A DNA stretch of 64,000 bases from Dermanyssus gallinae. Lineage: Eukaryota > Arthropoda > Arachnida > Mesostigmata > Dermanyssidae. The notes beneath the pieces were generated by a model that had not been told where the DNA came from, made no database searches, and was given only the letters and a program-made list of their open reading frames with translations. Below are positions 11,818 through 24,149 of the stretch, one piece after another; the stretch's first letter is position 1; each line of letters begins with the position of its first letter. The position numbers and the translations under genes were made by a program. Location: NCBI GenBank assembly GCA_003439945.1, contig QVRM01002092.1, forward strand, positions 1 through 64,000. The letters run 5' to 3'.

Positions 11818-12000
11818 AGCCAGTGCGGTTTTAGGAAATCGCAGTCCATAAAGTTGTCGTTAGCACATTTAACAGGAAATCACAAAGACAGCCAAAAATA
11901 AGCAGGTGTGCCTTGGAGCCTTCCTAGACGTTGCCGCTGCCTTCAATTGTTACATCACTATTTTGGTCAAAGCTTTTTTCATATAATGGATAACCTAAAT
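11818..12000 (+). pseudogene. LINE reverse transcriptase fragment
   Basis: SQCGFRKSQSIKLSLAHLTG matches the RT region before the first catalytic Asp (typically Q.GFR.g.ST.dal..L). VCLGAFLDVAAAFN contains the first catalytic Asp in the usual FLD..aAFd context. A stop lies between the two motifs. Later RT motifs, including YADD, were not found downstream. Confidence 0.7.
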
Positions 12001-12301
12001 GTGCAAGTCTTACGGAAGGTTGTTTTGGAAAAACATATGTCGTTTCGAGATCGAGCTTGCGTATTTAGATATATTTCAGTTTAAGAAACTTAATATATGC
12101 GTGCTATTCTGCTTGCGTTCAAAATGACGAGAAGTAAGATTTTCTATCGAAAATCTCTTCTCCAGTCTCCGCAGAGGCCAGCCGCTCTAACCGTCGCATG
12201 ACTACGTTTGTAAAACCCTTAGTTTCTCGAAACAAGTACACAATCTTCGCCTACCGTTTGCCCTCTTAGTCGAGAAATTTGACCAATCTCGCGTGGGCAA
12301 A

Positions 12302-12370
12302 TGTGTACACTTGTGTAAATTGGTGTAAATGTGTGAGCTATGTGTGTAATTTGTGTAAATGTGTACGCCG
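12302..12370. repeat. GTGTAAAT-type imperfect tandem repeat
   Basis: GTGTAAAT, TGTGTGTAAT and related strings recur about five times in 70 bp near the 3' end of the LINE relic. This could be part of the decayed LINE tail. Confidence 0.6.
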
Positions 12371-12480
12371 AGATCCTTACTTTACTTATTATTTTTACGA
12401 GATGCCAGCCGTTCAGAGGAAAGTTTCTTTATGAACAAGAGGAGGTGAGACTTCACCCTTTTTTCTCATTCCATCACTAA

Positions 12481-14300
12481 GTATAGCCGTTCCATATCCC
12501 TGCACGCCTCGTTCAGGGTGATCCATCTTTGCCACCAAAAGCCTGGATTGGTGGGCCCGTGACATTATCCTCGCTAGTCGCAGTTACCCATGTGCCCTTT
12601 CTTCCCGCCCTATAGTACGCACCGACACCCGCCAACGTCCCCCCGGCGCCCCAAACGGGCACGCAAATAAGGGCCAAGCGTTTTCACACCTTGGCAATTA
12701 CTAATTTTTCCTTTTTACTCCACTCGACTCCAGGCCGAGCTCCCTGCTCCCGGATGAGCTCGGATGGGTTTGATGGAACAGGCCCAATTTTGCTGCGGCC
12801 GCTGCTCTCATTGGCAGAACGATACAGACCCAGTGTCTGCCGGACGTCTCTCGCTGGTTCGACTTTGTGACTCCCTAGCTCTCGAAGCGATCTCGAGTGA
12901 GCCGAACTGGTGACAAGCTGTGTGTATGTATGTATGCAAGACCACAACTAGACAGAGACTCCTGTCCTTATTTCCTGTATGTGGAGCTAGTCAAAAAGGT
13001 CGGTAGGACAGGCTAAACTATTCAACGCAACCAGGATACCACTGCAGCTTTGCACGACTTCTACTACTACCACCACCAATAGAACCACCATCGTTACTGC
13101 TGCTAATGGTCAGTCCATCCGTTTAGCCGGCCTACAACAATAGCGAACACAACAGCACCACCACCGCCACGACACATTCTTCGTTTTTATAATCTGCACA
13201 AAAAAACTGTGGCAAATCCGTCTGCCCTTCTGGCCGTCGGCCTAACCCTCATCGGCCATCGTGTTAGCTATTGGCTAGCGGTAAAAGGATTGACTTCTGT
13301 GGGTCACACCTTCTCGCCACTTCTTGAGAACTCAAGGACTTACCTCACTGATGGCGTGCGTTAGGGTACCTAGTGATGAGGTAAATGCACCAAAACTTAG
13401 GGCTGCTGGACTCATTGAGTGGTTCAGGTCTGTCCTGTCAGCCTATAGAGTTAACTAGATAGATTAGACGTATATGTCTCTGCTTTGCGTATGTTAACGC
13501 AACTCTTTTTGACCTGAAGCAGCCTTTACGATATAAACGTTGACATTACTCGACGTGCTGGTATTTAGGATTGTGTAGTCATTGAAAACTCTCCAGTTTA
13601 TAGGGTCTCCTTTATTATGATGACGGCGGTAATCGTGTTTTATCTTCACTATATTTGTCTGTCTCTAAGGTCTCAAACAATAAGAAGCTACTGCCTATCT
13701 AATCGGGTAGGTTCAAATAATTTATTGCCTCTGTCAATCCGAATTGACTATGTTCTGCTGTATTGAGAACATGTGGTTTCGCACTACATGTACGCTTATA
13801 ATCAACGCATGCCTGTTATATTCTCTGTTTTGCCACGCCCTAGTCGTATGCCTAGTTAGTATCTATGCATATTTTGTTAATATATTTATGCACAACAACT
13901 TTTAAAGATATTTTGCTGCCCAAGAAGGAAGTCATTAGGTGAAATAAAAATGGTAGCATTTTAAATAGAAAGTGTTTTTAAAGTCAAGTTGGCACAGGTA
14001 GGTTAAAACAAGCTAAACAAGGACAACCCGGATTGGCATAAGGATCAGAGAGGGATAAGGTGGTGCAACATTTACGCGTTACGTCGTCTCATAGTTTGGC
14101 AATTCAATATTTCAAAACATTAACTCGAGTGCCAGCTGCAGGCCAACCTGACTGGCTGCAAATATGGCGGTTGGGAGTTATTCTAGTTTATCTTGCATGC
14201 ACCAGCATTAGTTTCAGCAACTTACTCTCGCGTCTATACGGTATCGGCATAAAGCCGATTTGCAACAGATCTTGTAGCTGAAGCTTCTGCCAGTTTCCGT
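12481..14300. other. Region without recognised gene
   Basis: It includes a C-rich stretch at 12600-12660 and short CTA/CCA trinucleotide patches near 13060-13160. A minus-strand 87-codon frame at 12684-12947 and a plus-strand 73-codon frame at 14060-14281 have no recognisable domain. Confidence 0.35.
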
Positions 14301-15485
14301 GATTAGTCGTCGTCGTCGTCGTTGTCCCTCGTTTGCGCTGGTGCCTCTCTTGTAATAGATAAGAATGAGAGCAATATGACGCTAGACGTAACGCATGACC
14401 ACCAACGCGAGAAAAAAAGCCTAGGCTGGTTGTCTAAATAGTAGATCCGCTTGATGCCGCTGCAGCGGCTGCTGCTGCTGCTGAGTGAGATATGTGTGGC
14501 ATTGAGTTGGCCAGATAAACTGAAGAGTTTACGCTTCGCTCTGCCAGTGGGCGGAGGGACGCGGAGAGACTCGCGGTTGACTTGCAAATGTGTGTGGGGG
14601 GGGGGGGGGGGCGTCGACACGGGAGTCAACATATCAAGTCGACTCCTAGCTGTTGAGCCTACCTGTACACCACGCTTGTGCAGCATATATGTGCACGTCT
14701 TAAAGTGTGTCTGCACGTCTCTGTGTGTGCATAGCATGTTCGTACACGCTCTCCACTCCTGAGCAGCCTACGCTCGAGCATCGCTGAGCTGATTTCGACG
14801 CCGGTTAGACGCCGGGTAGACGATTGAGGTGCGGAACAGGCAACGTAAACAGCAGCCGGCGGGCGGTGGTGGCTGTTGTTATGGCCGGATGGGTGGCTGG
14901 CTGGATCGCTGGTTGTTTGTGTAAGTGAAGGCCTTCGCCTCGCCTTCGGAGCGTTCTGTACCTGACAGCTTGAAGACGGCCAGGTTTAGTGATAGAAGAA
15001 GTAGTAGCAGGAGTAGTAGTAGTAGTAGCAGCTAGGTGCTTGTGGCCGCCAAGAAAACGGTTTGCGTACCGTCCTTAGAGAGGCGAGAGGGCTTGCAAAC
15101 GCGACGTTTCGACAACGCTGCTTTGCATCGCACCGAACTGACTATAACTTCTGCGTCTACTTCTACTACTACACCTACTACTACTACTACTACTACGACT
15201 ACAAGAACGGCAACGGCTACGACCACAACGAACTGCAGCGCTGCTGCCCGTTAGTCTACTCACGGAACGCCCGTTTCTTCGACCAGGGAAACTTTCCACC
15301 TCCAGTATCTTTGACGAACACAAGTAGCATCAGCCATGGAAAGACGATATCCAGCTGCTGAGCAAAGTAGGCATCTGGACTTTGTCGGTGGGCCGGCCGA
15401 TTTCCCTCTACCGACTATTTCAATGTTGAGCAGGGCGATGAACGGTGGTGCTATGGGGACGTACTTATTGAATGGAAGTGTGTTC

Positions 15486-15486
<1 letters not shown>
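14301..15486. other. GC-richer low-complexity island
   Basis: It holds a (GTC)n run at 14306-14323, a CTG run around 14470-14485, a long G run around 14596-14611, and AGT and TAC/ACT trinucleotide runs around 15001-15032 and 15160-15200. Overlapping ORFs up to 144 codons are driven by these repeats. A GTGTAAGT donor-like string occurs at about 14919. Noncoding exon or promoter-type sequence is possible. Confidence 0.4.

Positions 15487-15524
<38 letters not shown>
15487..15524. repeat. (TA)n microsatellite
   Basis: About 38 bp of TA at the right edge of the GC island. Confidence 0.95.
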
Positions 15525-15525
<1 letters not shown>

Positions 15526-15742
15526 CGGACATGTAAACCTCTTTATTTGATCAGCTCCGCTTCCGGATAGATAACTAACGGTCGAAGTGGCCCTTGAAGG
15601 CGGGACTCGATACACCATGTATCTTGCGCAAATATTAGAACGTTTTGCCATGAAGGCTGTAAGTAGGTGGTAGTGGTGATATGTTTAAGTAGATTAGAAA
15701 GAATAGGTTGCGTTTTAGATCAGCAAAGTATATAGCATATAT

Positions 15743-15865
15743 ACAGGGTCTTCTAGGGCTTGCCCAACAAACTTTGAGGTCTAGTACAACTCGGCGAAAA
15801 ATCATTTCGTTTCAATGGAACGAAGGGGGCGGAAATGCCACCAATCATGGATGAAGCACGTCCCG
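15743..15865 (-). repeat. Partial copy of the inverted-repeat family
   Basis: It starts acagggtcttctagggct, then has a gtacaactcggcgaaaaatc block and a ...tttcaatgga block. These correspond in order to the outer terminus of the 7455-7915 copy (agggtcttccataac, agaactcggcaagaaaatac). Only about 120 bp is recognisable. Confidence 0.5.
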
Positions 15866-16239
15866 ACGGGCCAGTCCAAGGTTTGATTGCGAGTGAAGCC
15901 GCGTAAGATAGCTGAAATTATAGACACCTTAATAAGTGTGGTGCTTAGTATACGAAGTAGTTAGTATACGACGAAGGTGCAGTCAAAGACAAGGAATGCC
16001 TAGTGAATGTACGCCGAAGAAGGCGAGGACTGTTTTGCCCGGCCGGAAAGGTACACGCCACTGTTTTTGACATTGCAAAAGATAATAGAATAGGTATACA
16101 TTTCAAATTTCGTTTTCACAATTCTATAGGATAAATTACTAACTGTCTTGCTTTACAAGCATTATTTGCTTACTCGATAACTAGATTTATTTCGAGAAAA
16201 GTACATATTTTTACTATGCCTGCAGTCGTCAGCCGCCTG

Positions 16240-17250
16240 CTGACGCTTGTGCCATCACCACTCGCCTAGCCCCCAGCGGGAAACAGCGGAAACGGCCAGA
16301 AGTTCCCGGCAGCGACAACGAGGCGCTCGTATAGCGGCAAGCGGTGGGCGGCCTTCCATGCTGCAACACTATGGGCCTGACGACATGACCACGAACAGAA
16401 TGGAGTACTGCTGGCTTATTTCGTCACGACGATACTGTATCGGCGATACTGTATGTCATGCGAACAACGTCTCCGTCGTCCCCGAGACAAGATTACGTCA
16501 AGTATCCCGATGGTTGGGCGAGCGTGGGTGAATGCCAGGGTGGCGGCGACGCGCGTCTGGTGGCTGGTGGAACTATATACTTGCATGGCGACCTGCGGGT
16601 GGCGGGGAAGTGTCTGTGGCTCCGAACCTTGCCCGAAAGCAGGCCTGCACCAAGGCCTGCCACCAATAACAACTTCCCCCAGCTAAACTTGTGAATGGAG
16701 CAGCAGCAGCGTGCTGGCGAACATGAACCCGGCGAACGACGGGACGTTATCGATTACGCCGAGGAAAAAAGATGGAGGGGGGAGGGTGCTAGTTACACCC
16801 CTCAGAATGACAGCATGAAGTTTGCTGGGGACGACGCCCCTGCCTGCCTGCCTGCTCCCCCCCCCTCTCCCCCGTCCTGGAGTTTGAGAACAACGCAAAG
16901 GCAACGTCGTAGGGCGATGTCTTCGCGCCCGGCTCACTGCCATCTTGGGTCGGAGGTAACGTCGGTGCAGCAGGGGCACTTCTAGGCACACACAGGCCCT
17001 TCTAGGCACACACAGGCCCACGCATACAGACAGTCATGCTCAGACAGCGAGGCGGCAATACGTTACGTTACGTGACAGGACCATGTGACCGAGGTGGGCT
17101 CGCCCCGACAGACTTTAATAAGACCCGAGACAGATGTCACTACTAGTTGCTACGAGCCAGCCAGCGAGCCAGTCAGCTAGCCGAACAGCACAAGGACTGC
17201 TGAGTATGAAGAAAAACAAGAAGAAGAAGAAGAAAAGAAAACGACGATAA
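16240..17250. other. GC-richer island
   Basis: Competing open frames occur on both strands (for example plus 16695-16985 and minus 16683-17021), none with a recognised domain. It contains a C run at 16858-16866, a 21-bp tandem duplication at about 16979-17022 (cttctaggcacacacaggcc twice) and an AAG-rich patch at about 17215-17240. Confidence 0.35.
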
Positions 17251-20163
17251 GCAAGTCGGATAACTTTACCCCTCGCGTAACGCCACGAGTTCAGAGAAAT
17301 CGGTAGAAAACCGAAAACGAATTGCCTGAATCACGTCATCGTCGATCGTTGTTGCATCGTGCATGAGGAAGCGATCGCAACGTTTGATAGCCGCCCGAAA
17401 ACAAAGCCTACCTATCTCTTGCAGTCTATTCTAACGTTCAAACTAGCTTCTGTGGAACATCGGATTTATGTGTGAAAAGTCGGTCTACCAAGTTGCAAGT
17501 TTGGTCACTGCGAATGTCGTCAGTGTGTCGGAAGCATGTCCAGCATAGACTCTGATCTGACTCTGAGCATAGACTCTGATTACTTGACACGTCATAACGT
17601 TTATAAAAGTTGAATTTATTTCAGACCATTTACAAGCATTTACAGGCTTTCTCAGCGTTGACATTGCTTTAGTCGTTGTTACTTATGTAACTTATGCCAC
17701 ACATAACTACATTATTTGTAAAAATGGGTACGCACGCCCACAACAGGACGTTACACACAACTGTAGTAACAAAACTGATGCTGCTGTCCAATGCGTTAGA
17801 CCAATACGAATTCTAGGATGAGTGAGAATACTAGCAAACTGATACATTCGGTGTGAGATTCGCTAAGTTCGTACAGAAACCGATCGTGTGAGAATGGTCG
17901 ACCTTCCGCACAGTAACCATTTGAGAGCAAACTAAGCGAGTTCCGCACGCGCGGCACAGGTGCCTGTTCATCGACAGCCGAACGCACGACAAGTCACATT
18001 GGCTCACATCGCAATTTCCAATTGCAGCGTCTAAGCAAGTCCGAGCTAAGGGCAGCTCTGAAGATACTCGCTATTCGCATATCATTTACCGAATGGATTG
18101 CGACTACTACGCAGTTAGTCTTACTGCTACTGCTATTAATACCACGTTTAGCATTACACTAATTCAGCACTTTGCAATGTACGTGATCTCAAGCCGATAC
18201 GAAGTATTATTAAAAGTATTCGTAAAAGTAAATAAGCCGATCATTCGCGGCCAGCGTTGTCGCCAGCACGTCGAGTCGTGCCACTCGGCAAGCGCTTTCG
18301 AAGCCACGCTAAGAAATAGTACCGAAGTGTATCTGGACCGGTAGAAAATGGCTCACAAGGGAAGAGATGCCATTGATTTATGGGTCAATTTCGACAAAGT
18401 TCTAACAAATTTAACGCCCCTCCGAAGGAAGTCCAGATCCGATCCTGCCAGCTCCACGTATTGCAGGCCGCGTTCGCGCTCCATCTGGAGATGAGACTCG
18501 CCAGCAACTGGGTCATTGCTTTCATTAGGGGTCCCACTTCGTGAGAATCGACGGCGACGACAACGACGACGACGGCCACGAAGAGGAGTGCACAGCCGCT
18601 TAGGGGACAAAGACAATTAAAATATGCGCACATAAATTAATAACGAGAATTAGTGCTGTCACAGCAGTGCAAGCGTATTGTTAAATGCCGCGATAAATAC
18701 GAACGTGCTCAATGTCAGGCGAAATTGAACTCGGCGCGAAGAGGTGCGAGGCGCCAAGAAAGGGAAGCATTCGTACTGAGGAAATATTCTCATCTATGAG
18801 TGGGGCACGTGGCGAAGGAACGAAAGCTGCAGTCAAGCTACAGACAGCGTGACACTGTTGATATTTGCTACAGAACAGGCCGAGGAATGTAATTATCAAT
18901 ATCATAACACTCCGTTAAACAGGGTTTGCCAACGAATATTTAACCTTTGTTTATTATTATGGCCTGATTAACATTAACATGCTGGTATGGTAAATTATAC
19001 TAAATTCACAGCATGTCTTTATTCCACCATATTGTGCGCCTCGTCCAAAGTCGTAAATTCTGGTCAGCAAAAAATACAAACAAAAAGACTAACAAATATT
19101 TGAATAGTGCAACATTTATGCAATTTGATGGATAGAGATCTACTTCTTAGACCGTTTCATTCAAGTTTCTCAAGACGTCCAAAGTGAACGATGCGTCTGC
19201 TATTTTACTAACAATTCCATAACCCATAACCTTTCATTAAATAATTTAACCGCGTATCTCACTTCAGTTAGTCTGCAATTCAAAATTTAGTTAGGTTCTG
19301 AACGAACTACTTGGGCTTCAACGTAAAAAAGCAGATGTCAACAAGTTGAGTGATGACATACACCGGTAAAACGCATGAGTCATAAATCATTTGTTTAATT
19401 GGCTTAGTGTATACTGCGATGACATCTTCGACGTATTCTGTTTCAAACACTCAAATGTTTGGGCTTTCACCAACCATATCGGCTTGTATCACGGAAGTAG
19501 AGAGTTTTAAACTATTCTAACGGCCTTCTAACATATTGACGCCTGGTCTATTAGCAAATTACAATGATTACCTATGATAATCTTGCCTGGCAAGCTCGTG
19601 CACATTATCGCCTGAGAAAAATATGTCTCGTTTAATTATTAAAGGTTTATGTATACAGTCAAATGTTAAATGTGTGGGTAAACACTGTGGAGACCTTAAA
19701 GCATGCACGGTCAATCGTATGTATATGTGCAGTTACCCCCGACAAGAACATGCAATTAATAAAGACACGTTCGCTTTAGCCCAGGGGCCGTCCATGCATT
19801 CAAAACCCCTGGGGCGCTTAAATACAATGGGCGCCACCCGGATACGCCGACGCTTCTAAATATGTCACAGAAGAAGTCCACACACTGATCGGAAATGGCA
19901 CTGTCATCGAGTTTTAAACATCTTCCACTATTAGTCGCAACAGAATCTCGCAAAGGCTCGCCTGTAGACAGACTTGCAGAACAAAACAAACTTCAGAAGT
20001 ACTACGGCTTTAAGCAAACATGCAACATTGTCTTGGCGGCGTTTATGACATTAGGCGGGCCTCTGGCGCACCCGCAAAGCTAGTAGTCTGATGGCCTAAC
20101 TCGTCTAGATGTACGTAGTTGTAAGATATGTCGCTATTAAGTGGACCCTAGCTAAATAGAGTG
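17251..20163. other. Unique sequence without recognised gene
   Basis: A GC-richer patch lies at about 18240-18620 with competing frames on the minus strand. The plus-strand 78-codon frame at 19623-19859 is also unassigned. No domain, tRNA or large repeat was recognised. Confidence 0.35.
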
Positions 20164-20310
20164 TAATAAGCCTGAATACCAGTCTGTCTAATAAGCCTGA
20201 ATACCAGCCTGTATAATAAGCCTGAATATCAGTCTGTATAATAAGCCTGAATAATAAGCCTGAATACCAGTCTGTATAATAAGTCTGAAACCTGTTTTTA
20301 TATAAAGCCT
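20164..20310. repeat. 25-bp minisatellite
   Basis: The unit taataagcctgaatacca then gtctgta repeats with exact 25-bp spacing at 20164, 20189, 20214 and 20239. A half unit of 13 bp follows, then a full unit from 20252, and a diverging unit from 20277. Variation is limited to a few substitutions. Confidence 0.95.
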
Positions 20311-20399
20311 GAAAGCATGTTAACGTAATGTACAGATAGGACCTCTACAGTGAAATGATCAGCACCAGTAATTGACTGTGACATTGTCTCCAAATAAGC

Positions 20400-21480
20400 T
20401 AAACGGCACCAACATTGACAAGCATTAGGCTGCGACACGACTTCTGCTCTGAGGCGTGTTTTGTAGCGGTTCGACGTGACCGGCGACCCGCCGTCAGGAG
20501 AATGCGCAGGAAAATCTTCGGCAGCGCCCCTCCTTCTTTAATCGGGCAGGCCCCGATGCATCGCGCTCTACCTGCTTGGTAGCGATCGATCGCGACCTCG
20601 ATCAATCGAGCATCTGGCTAACGCCTCTGAGGAGCCGCACGGCCACTTCGCGAAGCGCTTCGGGGCTAGCACCGCGCAGAGCGTTTCGTATTTGCTGCTC
20701 CGTTGCGTCGCGGTGAGTCTTTGCGAATCTAGCGCGGCATCGCGTCGTGCAGCAGCAGGACAGCCCTGCCCCGCACGAGTAGCAGTAGTAGTAGTAGTTA
20801 AGCTAGCAGACGCACATAGCGTTGTTGAAAAGCTGTGAGCATCCTTCAAACATTGAGGGTGAAGGGCGGGGGGGGGGGGGACGATAACTAGTACTGCGTC
20901 TTTTGCTGCTGGTGCAACCGATGGTACATAGTGTTCTGGTCGAGACTCTATTGGAGATTCAAATCGCAGCAAATGGACACGTACTCGACAAAAATTGCTG
21001 TTAGCCGCTGGCGACCGAGACAAAGAACAAAATTCTGAGTGAGAGGAAGTAGTAGAGATCGGGCGATAGAAAGAGATTAGCAGACGGGAAAGAGGGGTGG
21101 GAGAGAAAGAGAGAAAGCAAAAATAACAAAACAAGAAAATCCTAAAGAAAACAGCAAGCGTTGTTGAGGTGAGGGAACACGACATAGGAACATGGCAACG
21201 AAGAAAGAGCTGAGAGAGCAATAGATATAGAGAGAGAGACGGAAATTGATGGCGAAGATGCTGAAGTTGGCGCACTAGTTTTATCTAGTCAGAGCGATCT
21301 CGCCTGGTGTCGAGATAAGATCGCCGGCCGTCCGACGAGATCGCCGCCGCCTGCGAGACGATGTTCAGTCAGCGTCTCATTGCTATGATGCGTTATCTCT
21401 CGACAAGGTCCTCTGTCCTCGACAGATGGCCATATATATATATATACCACATACATGCCTACATAAACACATAGCACTTC
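20400..21480. other. GC-richer island with one long minus-strand frame
   Basis: The minus-strand frame at 20568-21275 has 235 codons, the longest non-repetitive frame in the window. Its N-terminal half reads Leu/Ser/Phe-rich because the plus strand is GA-rich (about 21000-21250), and the rest is Ala/Arg/Ser-rich with a Pro run from a G tract at about 20869-20880. No domain was recognised. Composition alone could keep it open, so it is not called as a gene. Confidence 0.25.
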
Positions 21481-21607
21481 ACCACCTAGCTGCCTGCACC
21501 AGCGTAGTGCACTAGACTAGAATACGCTGCAATGTCAGGCATATACACATATACGCGTATAAGCGTATCTGAAGCGTTGTGTACGTAACGCTAATCTATT
21601 ATTTCTC

Positions 21608-22055
21608 TACATATATATATATATATCTATATATATATATATTTTTTTGTTTTTTTTTTACGTGGTTTATTCACAGAGCTGCTTTTCACAACGCTTAAGT
21701 TCTCGGTATATATTATATATATATATATATATATACATATTTATGTATATGTGACGGACCTCTCCAGAAGGCACATTATTTTAATTCAACAAATCATCGT
21801 TCCCCTTAAAATGTCCATAACACCGAATTTTTAACAATTGTAAGAATTAATGTTTTTTGCCGGAAGGCTAGCGCTCGAGTTGGTTCGTGTTTATAAAATA
21901 ATTTACTAATAACTAAACAATAATAAACGATTTTAACAGCTAATATATATATAGCTATATCTATACTATATATATATAATATCCTATATATATATATATA
22001 TATACATACATTTATATAATACATTATTATTATTATTATTATTATCATCATCATC
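21608..22055. repeat. Cluster of TA, ATT and ATC microsatellites
   Basis: TA tracts lie at about 21609-21644, 21710-21737 and 21945-22003, followed by (ATT)n then (ATC)n at 22025-22057. Apparent Ile/Tyr ORFs here are artefacts. Confidence 0.9.
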
Positions 22056-22275
22056 ATTTCATTGTGATTTATATATTAATCTAGCGTAGCAACGCGTTGA
22101 ACTACAGTCAACAATTTTAAAGTAAAATACAAGTAGGTAAAAGTAATTTATAGCAAAAGACAGTTCACTACCGCCAACGTGCCGCGCGATGGCCGCAACG
22201 TCGCCTTACAGTAATTTATGCATGCACTCAAGATTCAATACCAAAATGATCATCCTGCGTATTTGTCTGAATATG

Positions 22276-22372
22276 TTAATATATGTATATGTTAAGGAAT
22301 ATGTTGTATGTATGTATATGCTAATGAATGTGTTGGATGTATGTTTATGTTAATGAATATGTCTTAAGCGCT
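22276..22372. repeat. ~29-bp imperfect minisatellite
   Basis: Three diverged units of the form tatgttaatgaatatgttg followed by tatgtatg lie head to tail. Confidence 0.7.
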
Positions 22373-22599
22373 GTGAATGGTCGTACAGTTATGGTTTTGC
22401 GGTATTGCGCGTGGAAGCTAATAAAACAACTTCAGTTTTGCGAATTCTCTTCTAAACTACTATGTCGTTACTGCTGTATCCTGACTCTCAGCGTTATATG
22501 TTCTTGAGAGGAAACAGAACATTTTTCTCTCACGAACACGACAATGTGCTTAGCGTTTGCATAGGATAACTAATTGTCTCGCAACAGCACATTTGATGC

Positions 22600-22770
22600 T
22601 CCTATGTCGGGCAAAAACACCAGCGTCACAAATCGTAGTAATTTAGCTCTCACTTCGAAATAAGATTTCTTAGAAACCATGTTCCATTGAAAAAAAACGA
22701 TTTGCTTTAACGAGCTCCTTAATGCTCATTATCGATTCTCAGATATTTTCCGGACACCCTGTTTATACGG
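22600..22770 (+). repeat. Probable diverged copy of the inverted-repeat family (outer end)
   Basis: The order ctctcacttcgaaataagat, ..ccattgaaaaaaaacgattt.., ..cgagctcc.., and a terminal ggacaccctgtttata resembles the outer half of the 23575-24035 copy, which ends gaatgaccccgtatata. The ctctcacttcg string also recurs at about 52919. Similarity is low. Confidence 0.35.
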
Positions 22771-22924
22771 TAAAGTGACCTCTGGATGACAGTACTGTGG
22801 CCACCCTCGAGCCGACGCAAAACGGGAGACTAGAGTTTGGTGGGTGTGTGAGTCCCAGACTACCGTGGCTTTAACAACGACCCCCAGTGTGTGTCATGCA
22901 TTTTACTAGTTAATCTCTTAAAGA

Positions 22925-22925
22925 C

Positions 22926-22984
<59 letters not shown>
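22925..22984. repeat. (TA)n microsatellite
   Basis: About 58 bp of near-perfect TA. Confidence 0.95.
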
Positions 22985-22985
<1 letters not shown>

Positions 22986-23394
22986 AGGTAAGACTGGTGC
23001 TAGAGATAAAATCTATTTTCTCGAGCGGTTATCGCGGCATAATCGTAGCATTTTTAAAAACAAGCTTTGAGCACTCTGCCTAAGAAGAGAGCAAGCACGA
23101 CTGGAGAACACCAGTCGTCACATGGACAAAGCAACACCAGAATCATCTGCATCATCAGCAGCAGCAGCGGGAGCAGAAGCCGACCGAGGATGCTGTCTAA
23201 TCACTGTTCACAGATCTCTAACACACTCGCTGGGAAGAATGTCGAAGAGCCAGCTGTCTACGGGAGATCGTCGTCTCTTGAATAGGGATCTCGGCGAATG
23301 CGAGCCACAAGGTTCTGTGCGAGCCGCTTTTAGAAACAGATGACGAACATCGCTTCGTTCTATGGTTCATCGCTGCGTTAGAGCTTGTAGAGGC

Positions 23395-23395
<1 letters not shown>
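22985..23395. other. GC-richer patch between TA tracts
   Basis: Two overlapping plus-strand frames, 23067-23285 and 23122-23343 (72-73 codons), include an Ala/Ser run from a CAG/GCA repeat at 23155-23175. No domain was recognised. Confidence 0.3.

Positions 23396-23436
<41 letters not shown>
23396..23436. repeat. (TA)n microsatellite
   Basis: About 40 bp of TA. Confidence 0.95.
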
Positions 23437-23438
<2 letters not shown>

Positions 23439-23574
23439 AAGTTTATCAGCACAAGCAAAAGTGCACACATTCGCAGGGACCTAATTGTCATGTCTGGCGG
23501 TGATTGATTGCATTAAAGAAATGGTATAATATATTTTTTTTTTATATGGTTATTGAAAAACCTTAGTTACTTGA

Positions 23575-24035
23575 CAACTACGTAACGCACCATCACTTTG
23601 GTACGAAAATGGTGGGCTTTGCATTTGCTATTGCGCGAAAGTGGTCTTTTAGACGTACATTTTTGGTCGTAATGGAAAAAAAATTCGATTTTTCGTGGAA
23701 AAGCGTTAACGTAACATACCGACTTTTTATGGCTTTTCTTGATCTGGTTACTCGCTTTTCGCGCAGGCAGGCTAGTGAAGTGCCTTCCATTGTTGTGCAG
23801 AATTTTCCTCCGAACACGCCGATATAATCGTTTTTCATGCGTTGACTGGTCGTCCCGCAAACGTAGATTTCGCACAACTATATAGGAGAAAAAAGGCAGA
23901 ATAACTACTTCTATAAACTTCACTCTCTCTCCTAAACAAGACGTTTCCGCGTCCTCCTTTCATTGGAAACAAATATTTTCTTGCCGAGTTCTACCAAACC
24001 TCGAAATAAGTGCATAACGATATGAATGACCCCGT
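23575..24035 (+). repeat. Inverted-repeat family, single full copy (~460 bp)
   Basis: This is the best preserved copy. It begins gacaactacgtaacgcac, contains gcagaattttcctccgaaca then cgccgatat (23797-23826) and cccgcaaacgtagatttcgc, and ends ..ttcttgccgagttctacc...gaatgaccccgtatatata. It aligns to 7455-7915 (opposite strand) and 8026-8390 (same strand). A 118-codon minus-strand frame (23567-23923) spans most of it without a stop. There is no inverted partner nearby. Confidence 0.8.
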
Positions 24036-24149
24036 ATATATATAATTTGTATACTTGCGTTATGCACACTTGTACACCATTGTTGAAAACGCCACGGTAG
24101 TGTGTTCATAAACCTACTAAAATCACTCGTCTTTCTTGCTCCTTGTCGG

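Larger units (their letters stand above)
8891..12480 (+). mobile_element. Decayed non-LTR retrotransposon (LINE), plus strand
   Basis: Three landmarks appear in the order expected of a two-ORF LINE with an APE-type endonuclease. First is a gag-like ORF1 with zinc-knuckle spacing at 9587-9735. Second is an endonuclease-like SPFSDHYSVVG at 10738-10770. Third are reverse transcriptase motifs SQCGFRKSQS (from 11818) and VCLGAFLDVAAAFN (11906-11947). Stops and frameshifts separate these islands, so it is an old dead copy. A SINE sits immediately upstream of the RT island. Boundaries are approximate; no poly-A tail or target-site duplication was identified. Clade is uncertain (Jockey/I/R1-like group by motif style). 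Confidence 0.75.

Noticed and set aside
20568..21275. 235-codon minus-strand open frame
   Set aside because: No domain, Leu/Ser/Phe bias explained by a GA-rich plus strand, and no start, splice or conservation evidence. Listed only as part of the GC island.
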